Source: Oscillospiraceae bacterium
Lineage (GTDB): Bacteria > Bacillota > Clostridia > Oscillospirales > Oscillospiraceae
Direction of reading: 5' to 3'
DNA: 64,000 bases
Assembly: GCA_916988195.3 (NCBI GenBank)
Contig: CAKASQ030000069.1
Span: 1-64,000, forward strand
This document shows, piece after piece, positions 58,282 through 64,000 of this stretch. Below the pieces are notes generated by a model. It made no database searches and was not told the DNA's origin. It saw only the letters and a list, made by a program, of their open reading frames with translations. The first letter of the stretch is position 1; the number at the start of each line of letters is the position of its first letter. The position numbers were made by a program, and so were the translations under genes.

Positions 58282-58464
58282 TTAAATCTTAAATAATTTA
58301 ATCGCCTTCAACAAAATAATGCTCAATTCCTGGTACAGATCCTCATCCAGTACACCATCAATAATGGCATACTTGAGCAGCAATGGTCGATACATCTGTA
58401 AAATCGCCGTAATGGCATCCTCGTTTCCGGCTTTGGCATTGAGAAGCAGACATTCAAAATTCAT
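58282..58464 (-). CDS. Tn916 Orf8-like helix-turn-helix protein
   Basis: The 60-aa product (starting MNFECLLLNAKAGNEDAI, then LQMYRPLLLKYAI, LDEDLYQELSIILLKAI) resembles the small HTH/sigma-region-2-like protein that pairs with an ORF7-type sigma factor in Tn916-family elements. Its start overlaps the sigma gene stop. Confidence 0.7.
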   Translation of the reverse strand: MNFECLLLNAKAGNEDAITAILQMYRPLLLKYAIIDGVLDEDLYQELSIILLKAIKLFKI

Positions 58465-58868
58465 CTCTTGTCACCTCCTTCAATGCTCTTTCTGATTTTC
58501 TGAATCGTCCTGTAATAAAGTGCAGCCACCCCTTTGTAGGACAGCCCAAACCTTACTCCCAGAGTCTCGAAATCTTCCTCCTCCAGCGTTCGAGCCAGAA
58601 ATATCTGGCGTTCCCGTTCATTGAGTTTCTGCAACGCCTCCAGAAGCGCTCCATTCTCAATGACATCCATAAGCGGTAATCTGTCCAAGACCACTTCCTC
58701 TGAGCTGGGTTCAGACTCATAGACCACTTCCACAGTACTCTCTATACTGCTGCGCTTATAAAGCTGGATCAAATAATCTTTTCTGCGGCGCTTGACCGCC
58801 GAAACTAAATATGCTGTAAACCTGAATTGCAGGTCATCTTCTGCCTGCCCATTGTTCCGTTGCCACAT
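58461..58868 (-). CDS. Sigma-70-like factor (Tn916 Orf7-like)
   Basis: The ATG at 58868 follows TGGAGGTAA. The 135-aa product has a basic N-terminus (MWQRNNGQAEDDLQFRFTAYL) and a region-4 helix-turn-helix (LNERERQIFLARTLEEEDFE, GLSYKGVAALYYRTIQKI). It matches the Tn916 ORF7-type sigma-like regulators. It is translated together with the 60-aa partner. Confidence 0.75.
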   Translation of the reverse strand: MWQRNNGQAEDDLQFRFTAYLVSAVKRRRKDYLIQLYKRSSIESTVEVVYESEPSSEEVVLDRLPLMDVIENGALLEALQKLNERERQIFLARTLEEEDFETLGVRFGLSYKGVAALYYRTIQKIRKSIEGGDKR

Positions 58869-59374
58869 GGCTTTACCTCCAAAAGTCTCAAGAATTCCGA
58901 TGGATTTCCTGAGCTTCTGGCGGTGACCTGCACCGGACAAAACCTGGCTGTGATAGAGAAAAACAGCCAGCTTTGTACCAATGGACAAAACCAGCTGTTC
59001 CTTGAATTGCTGCATCGAGCAGTTCAATAGATTCCGTCCGAGCAGGTGGAGGTTTTTCCTTATGTAGAGAAAACTCCCTTGTCCTGCCGCGACGATATAT
59101 CCCTATTGAGAGCCGTTCATGAAAAGCCGTGTGTCCTGGAGTTATGAAAGCAATGAACTGCTCGATGTTGTGGAATCCTTTCTCCATAACATCGTTACTC
59201 CCTGTCCGCAGTTATGCGGACGGCACACAGGCGGCCTGCATCATCCCCTTTCTTTCGCGATATGGCAGCGCAACGCTGCCGCCCTGCTAATAATTATTAA
59301 ATTGTGAAATAATACTTTTTTCAAATGCTATTCCAGCTATTCTATTAAATTAAAACAAAAGGCGGCCTCCATCC
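58869..59374. other. Region without intact genes, remnant-like
   Basis: This 506-bp stretch has no credible complete gene. On the plus strand a frame from about 58886 to 59149, broken by one TAG at 59028, encodes protein-like sequence (NLAVIEKNSQLCTNGQNQLF and, after the stop, EVFPYVEKTPLSCRDDISLL). This could be the tail of a lost gene. The minus-strand frames look less protein-like. Confidence 0.3.
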
Positions 59375-59397
59375 TTATTGCCAGGATAAAGACCGCC
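59361..59397 (-). terminator. Attenuator-like terminator overlapping the leader peptide
   Basis: On the minus strand GGCGGTCT and AGGCCGCC arms plus an inner ATCCT/AGGAT stem form a long hairpin, followed by TTTTGTTTT. The 20-codon frame ends inside its loop. Confidence 0.65.
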
Positions 59398-59437
59398 CTC
59401 TTCTTCCGATTTTCATTGGGTACTGTACTGATCTCAT
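59375..59437 (-). CDS. 20-aa leader peptide
   Basis: The ATG at 59437 follows GTGGAGGTGGGGG. The frame encodes a 20-residue basic peptide (MRSVQYPMKIGRRGRSLSWQ) and stops within the loop of a strong terminator hairpin. This arrangement is typical of ribosome-stalling attenuators before resistance or transposon genes. The gene once controlled is unclear; today the region behind it holds only remnants and then the Orf7-like sigma gene. Confidence 0.5.
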   Translation of the reverse strand: MRSVQYPMKIGRRGRSLSWQ

Positions 59438-59584
59438 ACCCCCACCTCCACTTATCGAGTTTTCATTGGTTTTGGGATCACTGCCATAATCATAGTGTAA
59501 CTGACAGTTTTCGGAAACTCTTGGAGTAGCATTGGAATCGCTTTCGAGCAAAAAGAAAATCATTCGACATTATATGACAAAACA

Positions 59585-59640
59585 AGCTCTAAAACGGACA
59601 CACTACTTTGCAATCTTTCTTAGTGTTCCGCTTTAGAGCT
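59585..59640 (-). terminator. Terminator of the SLOG gene
   Basis: A long imperfect stem (about 18 bp, TAGAGC/GCTCTA at the base) lies directly after the minus-strand SLOG stop, followed on that strand by TTGTTTTG. Confidence 0.65.
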
Positions 59641-59646
59641 CTTCCT

Positions 59647-60201
59647 TTATTTTTTCCATAAAGTTGTATCTTCCATCGCTACCTGTGCTGTATCTGGATG
59701 GATATAAATGATTTGGAGTCCTTTCTTCTTGGCGTAGTTGACCGCCTGCTGGGTTCCAGACCGCATATTGTGTGCATTATCATAGACAGCTATCATATAT
59801 CCGGCCTGCTCCACCATATAATAATTGCGTTTCTTATAGCTTTCACTTGATGGCGTTTCACACAGTATTAAGACCTTTTCAGCATATCTGCGAATAAAAT
59901 CCATCCTCTTTCGGTGCCAGTCATCCCAGTCTGAATCGTAACCCTCAAAAGGGAGCGCCAAGCACAATTCCACATCTTGATATGTTTGCTGTTCTTTCAT
60001 GCGCAGCAGTATCTCCGCTGCCCACATATCAGCGCCCATTGCTCCTCCAACCCAAAAGCATCGTACTCCCTGGTTATAAAGTCGTATGAGTTGCTCCTGC
60101 AGACACTTTTTAATCCGTTGGCAGCGTTTATCCTTTTCATTATATTTGAACTTAAATCTGGTCGGCCTGTGGCCTGTAATCACACACGAAAAACTGTTCA
60201 T
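59647..60201 (-). CDS. SLOG-family (YpsA/DUF1273-like) nucleotide-binding protein
   Basis: Start ATG at 60201 follows AAAGGAGAG. The 184-aa product begins CVITGHRPTRF and has the Gly-rich loop GGAMGADMWAAE (about 53-64), both hallmarks of the SLOG/YpsA Rossmann-like fold. The family binds nucleotides or related ligands; some members act in defence or stress. It lies on the maintenance side of the element. Confidence 0.8.
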   Translation of the reverse strand: MNSFSCVITGHRPTRFKFKYNEKDKRCQRIKKCLQEQLIRLYNQGVRCFWVGGAMGADMWAAEILLRMKEQQTYQDVELCLALPFEGYDSDWDDWHRKRMDFIRRYAEKVLILCETPSSESYKKRNYYMVEQAGYMIAVYDNAHNMRSGTQQAVNYAKKKGLQIIYIHPDTAQVAMEDTTLWKK

Positions 60202-60327
60202 ATGGCTCTCCTTTCCCGTCATACTCCTCTGCATATTATACTTGCCATAGACGAGATAAATCAACCATGACCGCTTAATAATCCATGTCATAGCGGATAA
60301 AATGTAACTATAGCATGGAGGTGGCGC

Positions 60328-60657
60328 ATGGAAAATCTATTGAAAGATATGGGTAAACGGATCTTCGACCGGAGGAAACAACTGAATATGACCCAAGAAA
60401 CTCTGGCAGAGCTGGCTCATGTCACACCACAGACCATCTCCACCGCAGAACTGGGGCAAAAGGCTATGCGGCCTGAGACAATCCTCAAAGTCTGTGATGC
60501 ACTTCACATCAGCACCGAGTATTTGTTGCGAGGCGTCATCACAGAAGCAGATTCTTCTCTTCTTATGAAGAAGATTTCCACACTAACGCCCAAACAATAC
60601 AGGCATTTTGAAGATATTTTAGACAGTTTTATCGCGGCCATACAGGAAGAGGCATAG
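60328..60657 (+). CDS. XRE-family regulator
   Basis: The ATG follows ATGGAGGTGG. The 109-aa protein carries a Cro/C1-type HTH (residues 8-65; LNMTQETLAELAHVTPQTIS) and a short helical tail. It is divergent from the SLOG gene and may regulate it or the segregation genes. Confidence 0.8.
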   Translation: MENLLKDMGKRIFDRRKQLNMTQETLAELAHVTPQTISTAELGQKAMRPETILKVCDALHISTEYLLRGVITEADSSLLMKKISTLTPKQYRHFEDILDSFIAAIQEEA

Positions 60658-60687
60658 GAGCATCACTGGCTCCCATGCCTCTTTTGA

Positions 60688-61098
60688 TTATCCCCTGCTG
60701 CGGAACGCAGATAAAGTACTGGCAATCAGGCTGCGTGTCCTATCGTCCATTTCCGGATCATCGTCCACTTCCTGTGCAGTCGAAAGCATCACAGGCGCTG
60801 CAGGCTTCTCCACCAATCTGGCTGTGGGAATCTGCTCTTTTGCTTTTTCCTGTCCCATACCTTCCTGCCGCAAAATCTCTTTGACAATAGCCACCACCGC
60901 TTCTTTGCTGATGATCGAAGCATTTAGCGGCTGTGGCTCTTGCCCAAAGTGCTCATTATAGTAGACCACTGCATTTGCCACATATTGCGCTTTTGTGCGG
61001 GGACTCTGCAATTCCAGTAACCCAATGGCCGTCTCGTGTATGGGATCGCCCTCATTAAAGCGCAGCGTAAACCGTCCTCGTTCTTTTTTCTCGCCCAT
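60688..61098 (-). CDS. ParR-like centromere-binding protein
   Basis: The start ATG at 61098 (MGEKKERGRFTLRFNEGDPI) is chosen over the longer frame, which overlaps parM. The 136-aa product has an RHH-like N-terminal strand and helix pattern and a disordered tail, and lies directly after parM, the usual place of parR. It should bind repeats upstream of parM and couple DNA to the filament. Confidence 0.65.
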   Translation of the reverse strand: MGEKKERGRFTLRFNEGDPIHETAIGLLELQSPRTKAQYVANAVVYYNEHFGQEPQPLNASIISKEAVVAIVKEILRQEGMGQEKAKEQIPTARLVEKPAAPVMLSTAQEVDDDPEMDDRTRSLIASTLSAFRSRG

Positions 61099-61102
61099 AC
61101 CA

Positions 61103-62017
61103 TCACCTGCCTGCTGTTTCAATCCGATACAGATACTCATAGCCATCCGCATTTGCATTGATTTTCGGTACGAAGAATGGTGCTCCCACCTTGCCCGAAG
61201 TTTCGATCTGCCGCTTCAAAAGAATGGCACCGCCGCCTACAAATACTACCTTGCAATATTGCAAGTCCAACATTCGCTCCCGCAACGTGCTGAACAGGTC
61301 ATTGATAAATTCCTGCGCCATCTGTTCTGTCAGCCGTATGGCTGCATCCGGATATTGAGTCTTTTTTCCCATCAGTATGGCATCCACATCTCCTTCATCC
61401 AACAACAGATCCAGCTCCGAATTCACCTTTGAACGCACCTTATTGTACAACAGGATCACGCCATTTTCTAACGAATCACAGGAGGTAAGGTCAATCTCTC
61501 CGTTTTTCATCAGCAGATAGTCAGCAGTAAACCCACCAATATCCAAAATTACCGCCTTTGGCTCTTCAACAAGCGTGTGAAGCATGGTGGCCGCCGCTGC
61601 ATATGCCTGTGGAAAGCAGGCCACATCTTCAATATAGATGGAATACGGCTTGCCCTGCACCTCAAATTCTACCATTCCCCGCTGCCCAAAGTATTGTGTA
61701 AACCGCTCCACCTGGGCGCCAAAGTGTGCCGGCGGCAACCCTACTGCCAGTTGGATACGCTGAACCTCTGAGGAATATGCTCCCCTCGCTTCAATCTCAC
61801 CAGCCAGAGCAAATAGGGTCAGGATAAAGAAGCGATCGTCCTCCGTTTTATCTTTCCGATAAGGAATCCGCTCAGTAGACAGCGTATAGTAGGTATTCTG
61901 ATACCTCAGCACATTCTGTCCAAAGGGACGGGTGACACTCTGCTTCAGACCGGACACAAAGGGGTTGCAATGAACCGTTTTAATTTGTTTGTTGCCATGA
62001 TCAACGCCAATAAGCAT
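61103..62017 (-). CDS. parM: ParM/StbA-like actin-type segregation ATPase
   Basis: The ATG at 62017 follows AAAGGAGG. The 304-aa protein shows the actin-fold motifs: phosphate 1 GVDHGNKQIK (residues 4-13), phosphate 2 VILDIGGFTADYL, and adenosine VFVGGGA. These identify plasmid-type ParM/Alp filaments. With the ParR-like gene it forms a type II partition system, which would keep the excised circle stable. Confidence 0.85.
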   Translation of the reverse strand: MLIGVDHGNKQIKTVHCNPFVSGLKQSVTRPFGQNVLRYQNTYYTLSTERIPYRKDKTEDDRFFILTLFALAGEIEARGAYSSEVQRIQLAVGLPPAHFGAQVERFTQYFGQRGMVEFEVQGKPYSIYIEDVACFPQAYAAAATMLHTLVEEPKAVILDIGGFTADYLLMKNGEIDLTSCDSLENGVILLYNKVRSKVNSELDLLLDEGDVDAILMGKKTQYPDAAIRLTEQMAQEFINDLFSTLRERMLDLQYCKVVFVGGGAILLKRQIETSGKVGAPFFVPKINANADGYEYLYRIETAGR

Positions 62018-62052
62018 ATGTAATGCCTCCTTTTTGCTTTATACATATCCTT

Positions 62053-62073
62053 TACGCCTATATGACGCCTATT
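62053..62073. repeat. Direct repeats upstream of parM (parC candidate)
   Basis: Two ACGCCTAT units 11 bp apart form TACGCCTATATGACGCCTAT. They lie 36-56 bp before the parM start, the usual site of a ParR-binding centromere. A near-copy lies at 17432-17451. Confidence 0.45.
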
Positions 62074-62103
62074 CTCAACAATCACACACTATTTTTATGA
62101 AAA

Positions 62104-62142
62104 CAAAAAGCAGGAGACCCATCATAAAGGTTTCCCGCTTTT
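62104..62142 (-). terminator. Terminator of the third orphan winged-helix gene
   Basis: A 14-bp imperfect stem (AAAAGCGGGAAACC with GGTCTCCTGCTTTT on the minus strand) is followed by TTTTTGTTT on that strand. Confidence 0.7.
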
Positions 62143-62184
62143 GGCTGCTTCATAATGTGCGCAGCTAATATATATTTGATTGTT

Positions 62185-62619
62185 CTATTCTGCCATACCC
62201 TGCGGAACTTCAAATTTGTATCCGCTCCCCAAAACAGTACGGATATAACCCGCTTTCGGCATATCCGGAGTCAGTTTTCTGCGGATCTGACCAATGACGC
62301 TGGCAACGGCTGTTCCGCAGTTTTCACCATCCTCACCCCACACTTCTTCATAGATCTGCCCGGCAGAAAATACCCAGGATGGGTGGTTTGCCAAGTATAC
62401 CAATGTCGCAAATTCCCGATGGGTCATAGAAATCAACTCGCCGTTTCGGTGTACAGTTCTCTCCTTCAGGCGAAGCTCCAATCCCGGAAAAACAAGAGTA
62501 TTACAAGGGTGAGATGACACAATATGGTCAAATCCCGGCTCGGCTGCAATAATCTCCATAATTCTGCTAAGTATATATTCTTCATGGTCTGTTACCGACA
62601 ATACAAAGATTTTTCCCAT
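62185..62619 (-). CDS. Orphan OmpR-type winged-helix protein (copy 3)
   Basis: The 144-aa product (KIFVLSVTDHEEYILSRIME start; MTHREFATLVYLANHPSWVF; GYIRTVLGSGYKFE end) is a more distant paralogue of those at 54361 and 57803. It has no receiver domain. It lies beside a DUF6440-like gene and an FtsX permease on the same strand, which suggests it regulates them. Confidence 0.75.
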   Translation of the reverse strand: MGKIFVLSVTDHEEYILSRIMEIIAAEPGFDHIVSSHPCNTLVFPGLELRLKERTVHRNGELISMTHREFATLVYLANHPSWVFSAGQIYEEVWGEDGENCGTAVASVIGQIRRKLTPDMPKAGYIRTVLGSGYKFEVPQGMAE

Positions 62620-62674
62620 ATGTCCCTCCCTTATTCATAATTAGAATGCTGATACCCTGCAACCAATATAAAGT

Positions 62675-62839
62675 TTACTTGTTTATTTCAGTAATAACGA
62701 CTGTTCCGTTTTTATCCAGCAAAGGGGTAATCCCCGTATCATGGACAAGGTAGTTTACACCTGTTTCGGTGTCTACAACAATACTCAAGGAAGTTCCCTG
62801 TGTATAGATTGTTTCAAAGCGCTTTTCTTTGTTTGCCAT
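62675..62839 (-). CDS. DUF6440-like small protein
   Basis: The ATG at 62839 follows AAAGGAG. The 54-aa product (ending LVHDTGITPLLDKNGTVVI and a short tail) matches the DUF6440 pattern, in which a RETGV.YL segment precedes a G-x-TPLLD motif. Function unknown. Confidence 0.7.
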   Translation of the reverse strand: MANKEKRFETIYTQGTSLSIVVDTETGVNYLVHDTGITPLLDKNGTVVITEINK

Positions 62840-62989
62840 AGTAATCCACTCCTTTGCATGGTGTAAGGTATCAGCATTTCTAATTTATTACTCTATGATA
62901 AAGGCCAAATGTTGCAGAAATCTCCTAACCTCTTTCTTTTTCGGCAAGAAAACAGGCGGAATTGCTTCATTTTTGTAGCAATTCAATTT

Positions 62990-64000
62990 TTATCTCATTT
63001 CCGGTCGAAGAATAACCCGTTTGAATAAGAACATTGTTGCACCAAAATAGGTCAGGTAGATTGCACAGAATAGCAGGATCGTCACCAGACCATAAAGAGG
63101 TACAAGTCCCTGCTGCAAGATTGCCTCTCCGAAAAAGAACTGTGCCCCTGTGATCAGTAAAACCGTCAGCAAAAGAGGGAATAGCAGTGGGATCAAAAAG
63201 ACTGTGGACAGTTCCCTGCGGATCAGGGAAGCCTGCCTGTGGCTCGGTACACCCAAACGGTCAATGACTGCATAATTCTTCTGGTTTTTGTCTATGGCAG
63301 AAAGCTGCTCAAATGCAAGAACCGAGCAGGATAGAATGATGAAAATAATGCTTAAATACAATCCGCAGAACGAAATAGCTGTAAATCCCGTCAGCGAATT
63401 GGCAACGCCCCACGCCTTTACTGTAACACCCATCGTTACTTTTTCCGGAAGCTGTTGACCGGACTGCAATTCCGGCTGCCATTTCCCACTGTTCAGGAAT
63501 TGCTTCAAGTCGCTTTTCAATTCCGGGTATCCGCCATCTTCCAGTTTCATCGCCAGACGGATTTTTTCTCCGACGAATTGTGAAGCTGCTTCATCCGGCA
63601 GAACAAGTACATATCCCTTCGTTCCGGCCATTTGATACTGCTCCATCGGCTCCGTCAGGATCGGCGTTTCCGCAGCAGACAAGGTCCGACCATTGAATGT
63701 GATCTCCGGCTGCTGCGCCAAGCCCTGTCGGATTCCGTCCATATAGTTCCATGTATCGCAATGAACCAAAAATTCGTTGTTGCTCATGGAAACAGGAGAA
63801 AGCCCCAGGATTTCACGCAAATGGTTATAGTCGGACAAGGACAAGGCTTCGATCGGTTTTTCAGGAACCGCATACAGATAATAACTCACAGAATCCTCGA
63901 CTCCACAATGCTCCTCTGTAAAGGAAACGATGGAATCCATGTTGGATTTTTCCAAAGGTGCATCAATCGCCACGCCTGCATCATAGGGATAATAGGCTTT
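62990..64000 (-). CDS. FtsX-like ABC permease, C-terminal part (cut by window edge)
   Basis: The frame stays open to the last base, so the N-terminus is outside. The visible 336 residues have an outer domain and a FtsX-type helix block (ISFCGLYLSIIFIILSCSVLAF; IPLLFPLLLTVLLITGAQF; LYGLVTILLFCAIYLTYFG). This resembles BceB/VraE-type permeases for antimicrobial peptide resistance. A GAATTGCT/AGCAATTC hairpin lies just after its stop. A matching ATPase is probably beyond the edge. Confidence 0.7.
   Translation of the reverse strand, partial: KAYYPYDAGVAIDAPLEKSNMDSIVSFTEEHCGVEDSVSYYLYAVPEKPIEALSLSDYNHLREILGLSPVSMSNNEFLVHCDTWNYMDGIRQGLAQQPEITFNGRTLSAAETPILTEPMEQYQMAGTKGYVLVLPDEAASQFVGEKIRLAMKLEDGGYPELKSDLKQFLNSGKWQPELQSGQQLPEKVTMGVTVKAWGVANSLTGFTAISFCGLYLSIIFIILSCSVLAFEQLSAIDKNQKNYAVIDRLGVPSHRQASLIRRELSTVFLIPLLFPLLLTVLLITGAQFFFGEAILQQGLVPLYGLVTILLFCAIYLTYFGATMFLFKRVILRPEMR

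Noticed and set aside
1-64000. CRISPR arrays and rRNA genes
   Set aside because: I found no regularly spaced repeat arrays and no rRNA-like sequence on reading through the window.

Overview
The window looks like a chromosomal segment of a gut-type Clostridia (Bacillota, probably Oscillospiraceae/Ruminococcaceae). The evidence is the CD1115-type VirD4 coupling protein, the ICE-associated protein families, the style of the MetRS C-terminus, strong GGAGG ribosome binding sites and frequent TTG starts. Most of it (about 8.3 kb to the right edge) is a large integrative/conjugative-type element. The first 8 kb is a scarred flank.

Left flank (1-8271). Remnants of IS3 and IS110 transposases are followed by a minus-strand operon (XRE regulator with a membrane anchor, a large propeller-plus-solute-binding lipoprotein, a coupled 53-aa protein). 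Next come a tyrosine integrase, tRNA-Tyr(GUA), tRNA-Thr(UGU) and an IclR regulator. After these lie three gene fragments: 5'-truncated dhaK and dapA-like pieces joined head to head near 7.475 kb, and the C-terminal piece of metG.

Transfer region (8.7-38.4 kb, all plus strand). A VirB2-like pilin, VirB6/TrbL-like proteins, a C39-type peptidase, a PrgI/VirB3-VirB4 fusion and a VirD4 coupling protein form a type IV secretion system. This is followed by a nearly complete Tad (type IVc) pilus set: pseudopilins, prepilin peptidase, CpaB, TadZ, TadA/CpaF, TadB, TadC and a small pilin-like protein. An AAA ATPase/RloB pair, probably a phage-defence cassette, sits between the two sets with its own promoter. 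Two promoters (10.4 and 25.5 kb) share paired TTGGCA boxes at identical spacing.

Accessory DNA-processing region (38.5-48.9 kb). It starts from a consensus promoter and holds an SSB, a DUF932 protein, sigma-like factors, a YkgJ-type cysteine-cluster protein and many small uncharacterised proteins. Intrinsic-terminator-like hairpins recur between co-oriented genes throughout 10-49 kb, often just before a ribosome binding site.

Cargo and maintenance (49-64 kb, lower GC). Here lie a two-component system with an ABC/FtsX exporter, then a flavin module: HxlR regulator, nitroreductase, FMN riboswitch, RibU transporter and a riboflavin kinase fused to an OmpR-type winged helix. Near-copies of an orphan winged-helix gene lie on both sides of the flavin module and a third lies at 62 kb. 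Tn916-like sigma/HTH genes, a 20-aa leader peptide with a terminator, a SLOG protein, an XRE regulator, a ParM/ParR segregation pair and a second FtsX permease (cut by the window edge) follow. I recognise no relaxase, and no integrase that clearly belongs to this element, so it probably extends past 64 kb.

The most unusual item is the riboflavin kinase-winged helix fusion beside an FMN riboswitch. It suggests a one-protein flavin sensor/regulator analogous to archaeal RbkR or Bacillus RibR but with a different architecture.
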